Source: an uncultured Prevotella sp. (lineage in GTDB: Bacteria; Bacteroidota; Bacteroidia; Bacteroidales; Bacteroidaceae). From it: a stretch of 64,000 bases of DNA. A program made the position numbers and the translations under genes. The notes beneath the pieces were generated by a model that saw nothing but the letters and a program-made list of their open reading frames with translations, ran no database searches and was not told the origin of the DNA. The stretch covers positions 42,436 to 106,435 of the forward strand of contig ONQB01000008.1 in NCBI GenBank assembly GCA_900319905.1, written 5' to 3'. Of this stretch, positions 8,578 to 16,746 are shown in pieces; the stretch's first letter is position 1; the number at the start of each line of letters is the position of its first letter.

Positions 8578-9393
8578 ATGAGGAAAATGAGTTTTATGGC
8601 ATGCTTCACATTGTTGGTCGCCACCATCCTTGCTAGCATGCATAGCTATCGGACTGCAGAGGCTGATTTGACGCGCGATCTCGATCAGGCGTTGATGCTT
8701 ACCATGGAGATGAAGACAGCAGATTATATCATGCCGGACACGGTGCGCACTTATCGGTCGTTTATTAAGACGCCTCTGCTGCGTCAATCCGCTACCTTGT
8801 CTTATTGCCTTCCTGATGAGAAACGCTCGACGCTATGCAGCCGTAAGGTATTATTGCGGCATGGTGAAATTCGTTACTATCTGCGAGGCTATGCCAACTG
8901 CTCAATGGCAACTGTGCTCGGCCTATCCGACCAACGATTGCCAATGATGCTCTCGTTGCTCACTGTTCTTAGTTTCTTGCTTGCCTGCTCGCCACTTACG
9001 AGGAAGCGTAAAGACATAAACCTTTTCATTGCCAAGCCGCAGCCGCTCGCCTCTCCGATTTGTGTCACACCGCAATCGAAGGCTAATTGTGCCGACGTAC
9101 AGTCGATAGGCGGATTGGATTATCTTGCTGACAGTCATGACTTTTACTTCTATGGAAAGGAAGTCCACTTCACACCTATGCAGCGCCAGTTGATGGAACT
9201 TTTCTACCAGTCCAACAGTCACACACTGACCAAACAGGAAATCTGTGATACGCTGTGGCCACGCAAGGTCGATCCCAGCGAAACGCTCTACACGCTCATC
9301 AAACGATTGAAGCAGACACTCACCGATAATGGCTGTCAGTTGCAAATCACTTCTGACAGAGGAAGGGCGTACCGATTAGGAGTTAGGAATTAG
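8578..9393 (+). CDS. Membrane-anchored winged-helix transcriptional regulator
   Basis: A 271-residue protein with an unusual layout: TM1 near residues 4-22, a periplasmic segment of about 100 residues, TM2 near 122-141, then a cytoplasmic C-terminal OmpR/PhoB-type DNA-binding domain (about 180-269). The last contains 'FTPMQRQLMELFYQS', 'LTKQEICDTLWPRKVD' and 'ITSDRGRAYRL'. No receiver or kinase domain is present. It resembles an inverted ToxR: a one-component regulator that could sense the periplasm. The next gene encodes an outer-membrane beta-barrel protein, a plausible target. The last codons and the TAG stop lie within a 7-bp repeat array. Confidence 0.8.
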   Translation: MRKMSFMACFTLLVATILASMHSYRTAEADLTRDLDQALMLTMEMKTADYIMPDTVRTYRSFIKTPLLRQSATLSYCLPDEKRSTLCSRKVLLRHGEIRYYLRGYANCSMATVLGLSDQRLPMMLSLLTVLSFLLACSPLTRKRKDINLFIAKPQPLASPICVTPQSKANCADVQSIGGLDYLADSHDFYFYGKEVHFTPMQRQLMELFYQSNSHTLTKQEICDTLWPRKVDPSETLYTLIKRLKQTLTDNGCQLQITSDRGRAYRLGVRN

Positions 9394-9496
9394 GAGTTAG
9401 GAATTAGGAGTTAGGAGTTAGGAATTAGGAGTTAGGAGTTAGGAATTAGGAGTTGTGAATTAAGAACTAGGAGTTAGGAGTGGGAGTTAGGAGTTG
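9374..9496 (+). repeat. Heptanucleotide repeat array (AGGAGTT/AGGAATT)
   Basis: About 17 heptamers, mostly AGGAGTT alternating with AGGAATT and degenerating toward the 3' end. The array starts inside the last codons of the upstream regulator gene and supplies its stop codon. Confidence 0.9.
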
Positions 9497-9594
9497 GTGC
9501 TGACGTAAAGGGTTTTTCTTGGTTTTGGCTTCAATTCCGCCAATTGTCAGACAACTGTCAGTATCTTTTTTCTCTCCTTATCACTGTCATTCTT

Positions 9595-9602
9595 TATCTT
9601 TG
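9595..9602 (+). promoter_or_regulatory. -7 box TATCTTTG for the beta-barrel gene
   Basis: A perfect TAnnTTTG box 28 bases before ATG 9631. The gene therefore has its own promoter, downstream of the heptamer array. Confidence 0.55.
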
Positions 9603-9630
9603 CATCTGAAAACAAAATGTAGAAGCAAAG

Positions 9631-11739
9631 ATGAAAACAACAACGATGATGACAGGCTTGCTCTGCCTGGCTCTTACTGTACCCCTACATGCTCAGGAAA
9701 CAAAGACGCAGCAAAACAAGCAACAGGAAACAAAGACGCCGCAGACCTTGCAGGAGGTGGAGGTGAAGGCGGCACGCATCGTCGACCGCTCCGACGGCAA
9801 ACTTTTCCTGCCCTCAGCTGCCCAGCTCCAGCACTCGGCCAACGTCTATCAGCTGCTGACCATGATGCCCATGCAGGGACTCAAGGTGAATGCTATCACA
9901 CGCACCATCACCCCCGTGGCCATGGATGGCAGCGTGCAGATACGCATCGACGGCGCCAAGGCCACAGCCAACGACCTGGCAGCTCTCGACACGAAGCGCA
10001 TCCGCAGCATCGAGTATATCGACAACCCAGGCGTGCGCTACGGCGACGGGATCAAGTATGTCGTCAACATCCACACGCGGCGAAGCACGCAGGGCTACGA
10101 ACTCGGGTTGGACGCCACCAACCTGCTTACCGACTGGCGCGGCAGCAACACCGTCTATGGCAAATACAGCACGGGGAACAGTCAGCTGGTACTGTCCTAC
10201 GACTTCGGCTACAAGGACTTCAAGGGCAACCGGCGTGACGAGACCGCCGACTACACGCTCACCGACGGCAGCGTGGAGCGCATCACCCGCAACGACCTCG
10301 AAAACCGCGACCGAAACTTCAGCCATAACGTCCAGTTGACCTACAACCTTGCCGACAGTACTAATAATGTCTTCCAAGCCACACTCGCCACATCGCTCGA
10401 CCATACACCCACTCAGCAGAATGTCAGGCTCATCACCACGCGGTCGCTCCTGCCCACAGCCTCTGTACTCAGCAGCCAGACCGCCACACAGACCGACCGC
10501 AGCCGGGACTTCTCACCCGTGCTCGATCTCTATCTCTACCGCCATCTTGGCAGCCATCAGACGCTCATGGCCAACGCCACCACCACCTATATCTATACCA
10601 CTGCCCACAACGCCTACAACGAGGGCTCGCCCTATGCCTATGCGGTAGATGGTCACACGTGGTCGTTGTGGTCGGAAGCCGTCTATACCAACCGTCTCAA
10701 GCCCTTTACCCTCTCGGTAGGAGCCAACTATCAGCAGAAATATGTTGACAATACTTATACGGGTGACGTCGCGGCGCAGACCAAGACCATCACCTCACAG
10801 GTTTATCTCTTCTCGCAACTCAGCGGCTCGCTGTGGCATCTGCGCTACACGGCGGGACTCGGCTACAATAATCTTCATTACCGTCAGGGAGATCACACCT
10901 ACGACTTCCATTTCCTCCGCCCGAAGCTCCATCTCTCTTGGGCCATCGACCACCATTTCACCTTCAGCTATTCCTATGAGGTCTCGCAGTGGATTTCCCG
11001 TGTGGCCATGCTCAGCGACACTCGCATCCGGCAGAACGCACGCGAGTGGACTGTGGGCAACCCCGACCTGCGGCAGCCCAAGCGTAGGGAGCATACCTGG
11101 CGGTTGGCTTACTCCGCGCCCTCGCTCTACAACAGTCTCACGGCCTACTACCGCCGCAACCCTCATTGCAACATGGCACTTTACACCCGCACGGCCGACG
11201 ACCAGTTCCTCTATACCCAGACCAACCAGCGCGGAATCAACTTGTTCTATGTCATAGACGAGGCACAGTGGACCGTCGTTCCCGACCGCTTCATCGTCAA
11301 TGCCAATGCGGGCCTGTACCGCTGCTTCAACTACGGAGACGCCTACAAGCACCATTACACCAGCTACACGGGTGGCGTCACGGCCCAGCTCTTCCTCGGT
11401 AACTGGTCGATAGTGGGTGACTTCGACGGCGGCTACCGCTGGCTCGAGGGTGAGACCAAGGGCAACAACAGTGCTACTCTGTCCTTCCAAGTTGGCTATC
11501 AGCTCCGAGCTTGGAACTTCTCATTGGCCTGTCTCAATCCCTTCAGCCACAACCCCCGCATCCGCAAGGCCGAGCTAATCAATGAAAACCTCCATAAGAC
11601 CGACGTGCTCCACAGCCGCAACGACGGCCAGCTGCTCAGCCTCACCGTCTCCTATCAACTCTCTGGCGGAAAGCGCTACCGTAACGTCAGCCGCAAGAAT
11701 CGGCAGAAGATAGACACCGATACGGGTATCATCCGATAA
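9631..11739 (+). CDS. TonB-receptor-like outer-membrane beta-barrel protein
   Basis: A 702-residue outer-membrane protein. A signal peptide ('MTGLLCLALTVPLHAQ') precedes a Gln/Lys/Thr-rich linker, then a plug-like region ('LQEVEVKAARIVDRSDGKLF', 'VQIRIDGAKATANDLAALD', 'SIEYIDNPGVRYGDGIKYVV'), then a barrel of alternating hydrophobic strands. It lacks the CarboxypepD-like N-domain of SusC, so it fits the outer-membrane beta-barrel family related to TonB receptors. Substrate unknown. By eye the gene is clearly richer in G+C than its neighbours. The upstream membrane-anchored regulator may control it (inference). Confidence 0.85.
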   Translation: MKTTTMMTGLLCLALTVPLHAQETKTQQNKQQETKTPQTLQEVEVKAARIVDRSDGKLFLPSAAQLQHSANVYQLLTMMPMQGLKVNAITRTITPVAMDGSVQIRIDGAKATANDLAALDTKRIRSIEYIDNPGVRYGDGIKYVVNIHTRRSTQGYELGLDATNLLTDWRGSNTVYGKYSTGNSQLVLSYDFGYKDFKGNRRDETADYTLTDGSVERITRNDLENRDRNFSHNVQLTYNLADSTNNVFQATLATSLDHTPTQQNVRLITTRSLLPTASVLSSQTATQTDRSRDFSPVLDLYLYRHLGSHQTLMANATTTYIYTTAHNAYNEGSPYAYAVDGHTWSLWSEAVYTNRLKPFTLSVGANYQQKYVDNTYTGDVAAQTKTITSQVYLFSQLSGSLWHLRYTAGLGYNNLHYRQGDHTYDFHFLRPKLHLSWAIDHHFTFSYSYEVSQWISRVAMLSDTRIRQNAREWTVGNPDLRQPKRREHTWRLAYSAPSLYNSLTAYYRRNPHCNMALYTRTADDQFLYTQTNQRGINLFYVIDEAQWTVVPDRFIVNANAGLYRCFNYGDAYKHHYTSYTGGVTAQLFLGNWSIVGDFDGGYRWLEGETKGNNSATLSFQVGYQLRAWNFSLACLNPFSHNPRIRKAELINENLHKTDVLHSRNDGQLLSLTVSYQLSGGKRYRNVSRKNRQKIDTDTGIIR

Positions 11740-11794
11740 TTGGTTAGAGTCGAATAAAGTGAAAGCTTAATTATAAGTTAAGCATCAACAAGGC

Positions 11795-12037
11795 TTAATA
11801 ATCGTTCTTGCTTTTCTCTTGATGTACGAACCCTACGATGCCCATGAGAATGAGCAATAACGGGAGCAACAACAATAAATTATAGTTGGTGAGCCCTGTA
11901 AAATAGAAAATGCCCATGAGCGCAACGCCAAGATAGACAAAAGGTAATCCAACGTGATTCGCTCCCCGTTTGCAACTACGCAAAAGGGGAGTAGCTATGT
12001 TCTTTATTTTGCCTAAAGATAAATGTCTTTTGCCCAT
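11795..12037 (-). CDS. Small hypothetical membrane protein
   Basis: An 80-residue protein with a basic N-terminus (about residues 1-28) and two hydrophobic segments (about 30-47 and 52-70, the second Leu-rich 'NYNLLLLLPLLLILMGIVGF'). The tail is charged ('HQEKSKNDY'). No family recognised. Support for a real gene is a TACTTTTG -7 box (12062-12069, minus) 24 bases upstream and a position in an otherwise empty gap opposite the rpsF promoter region. Confidence 0.6.
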   Translation of the reverse strand: MGKRHLSLGKIKNIATPLLRSCKRGANHVGLPFVYLGVALMGIFYFTGLTNYNLLLLLPLLLILMGIVGFVHQEKSKNDY

Positions 12038-12061
12038 TTCTTATAATTGTTTATTTGATTG

Positions 12062-12069
12062 CAAAAGTA
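12062..12069 (-). promoter_or_regulatory. -7 box TACTTTTG for the small membrane protein
   Basis: Matches TAnnTTTG on the minus strand, 24 bases from the ATG at 12037. Confidence 0.45.
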
Positions 12070-12156
12070 CAAAGAAAACCAATCACTGCATCAGCATTTT
12101 CTAAGTACTGCTACATAATAAATGTTAAATATGAAAGATTGGGTTGTGTGAAGTGG

Positions 12157-12185
12157 TTGTAACTTAGGAATTTTGAGTACCTTTG
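12157..12185 (+). promoter_or_regulatory. Promoter of the rpsF-rpsR-rplI operon
   Basis: -33 TTG (12157-12159) and -7 TACCTTTG (12178-12185), spacing 18. The leader to the ATG at 12231 is about 40 bases. Confidence 0.65.
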
Positions 12186-12230
12186 CAGTCGCATTTTGCA
12201 AAACAACATTTAATTCATTCAAAAAGTAGT

Positions 12231-12575
12231 ATGAATCATTACGAAACCGTTTTCATTTTGACTCCCGTTTTGTCTGATGATCAGATGAAGGAAACGGTCG
12301 CTAAATTCAAGAAGCTGCTCACCGACAATGGTGCTGAGATTCTGAACGAAGAGGCCTGGGGACTGAAGAAGATGGCTTATGCAATTGAGAAGAAGTCCAC
12401 TGGCTTCTATTGCCTGTTGGAGTTCACAGCAGAGCCGTCAGTAATCAACACTCTCGAGACTGGCTATCGCCGCGACGAGAAAGTAATTCGTTTCATGACT
12501 GTCAAGCTTGACAAGTACGCTGTGGCTTATGCTGAGAAGCGTCGTGCTAAGCTTGGTAAAAAATTGGAGGCTTAA
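12231..12575 (+). CDS. rpsF: 30S ribosomal protein S6 (bS6)
   Basis: A 114-residue S6, starting '[20 protein letters not shown]' and containing '[19 protein letters not shown]' and '[18 protein letters not shown]'. An in-frame ATG upstream at 12183 lies at the -7 box and is not the real start. It binds the central domain of 16S rRNA with S18. It is the first gene of a three-gene ribosomal operon, 2 bases from rpsR. Bacterial S6-S18 operons are often autoregulated through the leader; I could not confirm an S6:S18 RNA motif here. Confidence 0.97.
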   Translation: MNHYETVFILTPVLSDDQMKETVAKFKKLLTDNGAEILNEEAWGLKKMAYAIEKKSTGFYCLLEFTAEPSVINTLETGYRRDEKVIRFMTVKLDKYAVAYAEKRRAKLGKKLEA

Positions 12576-12577
12576 TC

Positions 12578-12850
12578 ATGGCAGAGCAGAAAAATTCAGA
12601 AATCCGTTATTTGACCGCTCCTTCTATCGATACTCGCAAGAAGAAGTACTGCCGTTTCAAGAAAAGCGGCATCAAGTATATCGATTACAAGGATCCGGAG
12701 TTCCTCAAGAAGTTCCTTAACGAGCAGGGTAAGATTCTTCCCCGTCGCATCACTGGCACCTCACTGAAGTATCAGCGTCGTGTGGCACAGGCCATCAAGC
12801 GTGCCCGTCAGATTGCGTTGCTTCCTTATGTAACCGATTTAATGAAATAA
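12578..12850 (+). CDS. rpsR: 30S ribosomal protein S18 (bS18)
   Basis: A 90-residue S18. Core features are '[19 protein letters not shown]', '[19 protein letters not shown]' and '[20 protein letters not shown]'. It partners S6 on the small subunit platform. It lies between rpsF and rplI in the conserved order. Confidence 0.98.
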   Translation: MAEQKNSEIRYLTAPSIDTRKKKYCRFKKSGIKYIDYKDPEFLKKFLNEQGKILPRRITGTSLKYQRRVAQAIKRARQIALLPYVTDLMK

Positions 12851-12867
12851 ATAAAGGAGGCTAAGAT

Positions 12868-13437
12868 ATGGAGATCATTCTGAAAGAAGATATCATCGGG
12901 CTTGGATACAAGAACGATATTGTAAATGTGAAGAACGGCTATGGCCGCAATTATCTCATTCCTACTGGTAAGGGCGTTATCGCTTCAGACAGCGCTAAGA
13001 AGCAGTTGGCTGAGGTTATGAAGCAGCAGGCTGCTAAACTTGCAGCTCAGAAGGCTGAGGCTGAGAAGCGCGCAGAGCAGTTGAAGGATGTCGTTGTGAC
13101 GGTTACTGCCAAGGTGGCTGCTACCGGTCATCTTTATGGTTCTGTAGGTGCTGCAAAGGTTGCTGAAGAGTTGGCCAAGATGGGTATCGAGGTTGATCGC
13201 AAGATCATCACCATGAAGGATGCTCGTAAGGTTGGCGATTTCGAGGCTACCGTTCATTTCCACCGCGACGTTGAGGTGAAGGTTCCCGTGAAGGTCATTG
13301 CCGAGCACGAGACCGTTGCACAGGAAGCTGTGGCTGAAGAGGCTCCCAAGGCTGAGGAGGCTGCTCAGAAGGCACCTAAGGCAGAGGAAGCACCCGCAGC
13401 TGAGGCTGCAGAGGAGCAGGCTCCTGCTGCAGAGTAA
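12868..13437 (+). CDS. rplI: 50S ribosomal protein L9 (bL9) with an acidic C-terminal extension
   Basis: A 189-residue L9. The N-domain 'KNGYGRNYLIPTGKGVIA', the long connecting helix (about 45-75, 'KQQAAKLAAQKAEAEKRAEQ') and the C-domain 'GHLYGSVGAAKVAEEL' are all present. L9 is usually about 148 residues; the last 40 here form an Ala/Glu/Pro-rich tail ('PKAEEA' repeats). Such tails occur in Bacteroidetes L9. L9 stabilises the L1 stalk base and helps keep frame. Last gene of the operon, followed by a T-run terminator. Confidence 0.97.
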   Translation: MEIILKEDIIGLGYKNDIVNVKNGYGRNYLIPTGKGVIASDSAKKQLAEVMKQQAAKLAAQKAEAEKRAEQLKDVVVTVTAKVAATGHLYGSVGAAKVAEELAKMGIEVDRKIITMKDARKVGDFEATVHFHRDVEVKVPVKVIAEHETVAQEAVAEEAPKAEEAAQKAPKAEEAPAAEAAEEQAPAAE

Positions 13438-13485
13438 GCTTATGATGAGCAGAGTAAAATTTGCACTGTAAAGCATTCAAATAGT

Positions 13486-13522
13486 AAAATCCCGTCATCT
13501 CTATGGTGATTGGGATTTTTTT
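13486..13522 (+). terminator. Rho-independent terminator after rplI
   Basis: AAAATCCC pairs with GGGATTTT (plus inner TCA/TGA) and runs into seven T. Confidence 0.8.
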
Positions 13523-13572
13523 GTTTAATTTTGCAGTAACAATCAGATAGTTATCAATTAAAATCAACAAAG

Positions 13573-14460
13573 ATGAAAGCATTTGTTTTTCCAGGACAAG
13601 GATCACAGTTTGTCGGCATGGGCAAAGACCTTTATGAGAACCACACCTTAGCAAAGGAACTCTTTGACAAGGCTGACAGCATCCTTGGTTTTAAAATCAC
13701 TGATATTATGTTCGCAGGTACTGACGAACAGCTCAAGCAGACCAATGTCACTCAGCCTGCAGTCTTTCTTCACAGCGTCATCTCTGCTCTCTGTTTGGGC
13801 GATGCCTTCAAGCCCGATATGGTAGCAGGCCACTCTCTCGGTGAGTTCTCTGCCCTCGTGGCTTCTGGCGCGCTGAGTTTCGAGGATGGCCTTAAGTTGG
13901 TTGCTGCACGTGCTAATGCCATGCAGAAAGCTTGCGAGAAGAATCCTGGTACCATGGCTGCCATTATAGCCCTGCCCGACGAGACTGTAGAGCATGTGTG
14001 CGAAGAGGTGAGCAAAGAAGGGAAGGTCGTAGTAGCTGCAAACTATAACTGCCCGGGTCAGCTTGTGATTTCAGGTGAGAAGGATGCCATCAACGAGGCA
14101 TGCGAGAAATTGAAGGCTGCTGGTGCCAAGCGTGCACTGCCCCTGATGGTGGGTGGCGCTTTCCATAGCCCACTTATGCAGCCCGCCAAGGATGAGTTGC
14201 AGGAGGCTATTGAGAAGACCAATTTCTCAACCCCGTCATGCCCTGTCTATCAGAATGTGGATGCTAAACCCCATACCGATCCTTCAGAGATTAAGGCCAA
14301 TCTCATTGCTCAGCTGACCAGTCCGGTGCGCTGGACAAAGTCGGTGCAGAATATGATTGCGGATGGTGCTGATGACTTCACGGAGTGTGGCCCTGGTCGT
14401 GCCTTGCGTGGCATGATTGGACGCATCGATCGTTCGGTCAATGCACACGGCATTGAATAA
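13573..14460 (+). CDS. fabD: Malonyl-CoA:ACP transacylase
   Basis: A 295-residue FabD, which moves malonyl from CoA to acyl-carrier protein to start fatty-acid elongation in the cytoplasm. Motifs: 'FPGQGSQFVGMG' near the N-terminus, the nucleophile Ser88 in 'AGHSLGEFSAL', the catalytic His in 'GGAFHSPLM', and the C-terminal 'ECGPGRALRGM'. A GH13 gene follows after 12 bases, so the two may be co-transcribed although functionally unrelated. Confidence 0.97.
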   Translation: MKAFVFPGQGSQFVGMGKDLYENHTLAKELFDKADSILGFKITDIMFAGTDEQLKQTNVTQPAVFLHSVISALCLGDAFKPDMVAGHSLGEFSALVASGALSFEDGLKLVAARANAMQKACEKNPGTMAAIIALPDETVEHVCEEVSKEGKVVVAANYNCPGQLVISGEKDAINEACEKLKAAGAKRALPLMVGGAFHSPLMQPAKDELQEAIEKTNFSTPSCPVYQNVDAKPHTDPSEIKANLIAQLTSPVRWTKSVQNMIADGADDFTECGPGRALRGMIGRIDRSVNAHGIE

Positions 14461-14472
14461 TCATTCTTTTCA

Positions 14473-16173
14473 ATGACTAATCGTAAAATTCTTATTTATC
14501 AAGTTTTACCACGCCTTTTCGGCAATCGTAACACAACGCGCAAGTGCAATGGTACGATGGCCGAAAATGGGGTGGGGAAGCTTAATGACTTTGACACATC
14601 ACGCTTGCGCAAGATACACGATATGGGCTTTACCCATATCTGGTATACGGGTGTGATACGTCATGCTACAACGACGGATTATACACAGTTTGGTATTCCC
14701 CGTCAACACTCTTGCGTCGTCAAGGGCAAGGCTGGCTCGCCCTACGCTATCACCGATTATTATGATGTAGATCCAGATTTGGCTGTTGATGTCAACCATC
14801 GCATGGACGAGTTTGAGGCGCTTGTGCAGCGGTCGCATGCTATTGGCATGAAGGTCATCATCGATTTCGTGCCCAATCATGTTGCCCGTGAGTATCATTC
14901 CATCTTGCGCCCGAAGGGGGTTGTTGACTTAGGCGAGAGTGATGATACCGCTAAGCATTTCGATCCGCAGAACAATTTCTATTATTGCCCGGGCCAACCG
15001 TTTGTCGGTCCGGTGGCTCCTGCTGCTGGGGAACCGGCATACGAGGAGATGCCTGCAAAGTGTACGGGCAATGACCATTTCGATGCACACCCAGGCTTCA
15101 ACGATTGGTACGAGACGGTGAAACTCAACTACGGCATAGACTATTGCGATGCCGGTGGCCGTAGCACACATTTTGATCCCATCCCTAATACGTGGACGAA
15201 AATGACCGATATCTTGCTTTATTGGGCCGGAAAGGGCATTGACGGTTTCCGCTGTGATATGGCAGAGATGGTGCCGCATGAGTTTTGGCATTATGCTACT
15301 TCCATTGTCAAGATGCGGTACCCTGGTCTGGTCTTTATTGGTGAGGTATACGATCCCAATCAATATCGTACGTATTTAGCCTCTGGCTTTGATTATCTCT
15401 ACGACAAGGTGGGTATGTATGACTGTCTGCGTGATGTAGTGTGCGGACGTCGTCCTGCCAACAGCATCACAGGTTGCTGGCAGAGCACTGACGATATTAA
15501 GTCGCACATGCTTTATTTCCTTGAGAACCATGACGAGCAGCGCATAGCCAGCGATTTCTTCTGTGGTGATGCCTTCAAGGCTATTCCTGCCGTAGTGGTA
15601 TCAGCATTGTTCCATGGTAATCCCTTCATGGTCTACAGTGGCCAGGAGATAGGTGAGCGTGGTATGGACGAAGAAGGCTTTTCCGGTAAGGATGGACGTA
15701 CGACAATCTTCGACTATTGGTCGTTGGACAGCATTGTGAAAGGGTATTTCGCTCCTCGTAAACTCTCAGCGGCTGAGCGGCAGCTGATGACGCTCTATCG
15801 GTCAATTCTGCATATTGCTAACCACGAGAAGGCTGTGGCCGATGGCTTATCCTTCGATTTGATGTATGCCAACACACAGTCTTCTGCAGACCAGACATCG
15901 TCAAAGCCCTTGGATGTCCGTTCTCAGTTTGCGTTCTTGCGTAAGAAAGATAAGGATGTGCTGTTGGTGGTGGCTAATTTCTCCAATCAGTGTGGCAATG
16001 TGTCGGTGGTGATTCCTTCCCATGCATTCGATTACCTGAGCCTTCCTGAGAAGGATGTAGAGGCAGCCAGTCTGTTGGATGTCTCTAAACCGGTGCTTCG
16101 CTTGAGAAAGGACAAGGCTGTGGTGGTTAACATCCAGCCTTATGGAGCTACAATACTAAAATTCAAGATATGA
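14473..16173 (+). CDS. GH13 alpha-amylase family enzyme, cytoplasmic
   Basis: A 566-residue glycoside hydrolase family 13 enzyme with no signal peptide, so probably acting on alpha-glucans or maltodextrins in the cytoplasm. The four GH13 motifs are present: 'DFVPNH' (131-136), 'GFRCDMAEM' with nucleophile Asp262, 'IGEVYD' with acid/base Glu291, and 'ENHDEQR' with Asp354. A beta-sandwich C-domain follows (about 470-566). Exact specificity cannot be called. Its stop overlaps the start of the next gene (ATGA). Confidence 0.92.
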   Translation: MTNRKILIYQVLPRLFGNRNTTRKCNGTMAENGVGKLNDFDTSRLRKIHDMGFTHIWYTGVIRHATTTDYTQFGIPRQHSCVVKGKAGSPYAITDYYDVDPDLAVDVNHRMDEFEALVQRSHAIGMKVIIDFVPNHVAREYHSILRPKGVVDLGESDDTAKHFDPQNNFYYCPGQPFVGPVAPAAGEPAYEEMPAKCTGNDHFDAHPGFNDWYETVKLNYGIDYCDAGGRSTHFDPIPNTWTKMTDILLYWAGKGIDGFRCDMAEMVPHEFWHYATSIVKMRYPGLVFIGEVYDPNQYRTYLASGFDYLYDKVGMYDCLRDVVCGRRPANSITGCWQSTDDIKSHMLYFLENHDEQRIASDFFCGDAFKAIPAVVVSALFHGNPFMVYSGQEIGERGMDEEGFSGKDGRTTIFDYWSLDSIVKGYFAPRKLSAAERQLMTLYRSILHIANHEKAVADGLSFDLMYANTQSSADQTSSKPLDVRSQFAFLRKKDKDVLLVVANFSNQCGNVSVVIPSHAFDYLSLPEKDVEAASLLDVSKPVLRLRKDKAVVVNIQPYGATILKFKI

Positions 16174-16646
16174 TGAACGACGAGGCCTATGTTTTCAATG
16201 AACACAACAAGGATGAGTTTCCTCCCGCCCACACAGCTGAGCATCTGCTCAACCAAGTGATGGTGCGCATGTTTGGTTGTGAACGGTCGCGCAATGCTCA
16301 TATTGAGCGCCGTAAGAGCAAGATCAGTTATACGGTCGACCACAAGCCGACGCGTAAGGAGGTGCAGGCGATAGAGGCGGAGATGAATCGCATGATAGAG
16401 GCAGACCTGCCTGTCACCTACGAATTGGTCGATCGGGATCATATCCCTGACGGAGTGAGCCTCGATCGCTTGCCTGATGATGCTTCGGAGAAGATACGTC
16501 TAGTGCGCATTGGTGACTTTGATGTGTGCCCTTGCATTGGTAAACATGTGAGGTCGACGTCGCAGATAGGTAAGTTTGTGATGTTGGGCACCAATTGGGA
16601 TGAGCTCAGTCATAGCTTCCGTATTCGGTTTAAGGTGATTCCTTGA
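16170..16646 (+). CDS. Alanyl-tRNA editing protein, AlaX-like (short form)
   Basis: A 158-residue stand-alone editing domain related to the second additional domain of ThrRS/AlaRS. The zinc site is visible: His21 and His25 in 'HTAEHLL' and Cys122 and His126 in 'CPCIGKHV'. It is expected to hydrolyse mischarged Ser- or Gly-tRNA(Ala). It overlaps the GH13 stop by 4 bases, suggesting translational coupling. A long perfect hairpin follows. The short size and absence of an AlaRS core argue for the AlaX-S group. Confidence 0.85.
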   Translation: MMNDEAYVFNEHNKDEFPPAHTAEHLLNQVMVRMFGCERSRNAHIERRKSKISYTVDHKPTRKEVQAIEAEMNRMIEADLPVTYELVDRDHIPDGVSLDRLPDDASEKIRLVRIGDFDVCPCIGKHVRSTSQIGKFVMLGTNWDELSHSFRIRFKVIP

Positions 16647-16674
16647 TGATGTGCTTGAATCTTGTAAGGTACCT

Positions 16675-16725
16675 ATTAAACAAAAAGTCATTCCTATCAT
16701 TGTTAGGAATGACTTTTTGTTTAAT
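16675..16725. terminator. Bidirectional terminator, perfect 22-bp stem
   Basis: A 22-bp perfect inverted repeat (arms 16675-16696 and 16704-16725) with a 7-base loop and A/T-rich outer ends. It separates convergent alaX-like and rng genes. Confidence 0.9.
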
Positions 16726-16746
16726 GAGAAGTATATGTGTGGGGTG

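Noticed and set aside
9814-11490. Long antisense and alternate-frame open frames within the barrel gene
   Set aside because: High G+C removes stop codons from other frames; only the 9631-11739 frame has a signal peptide and barrel pattern.
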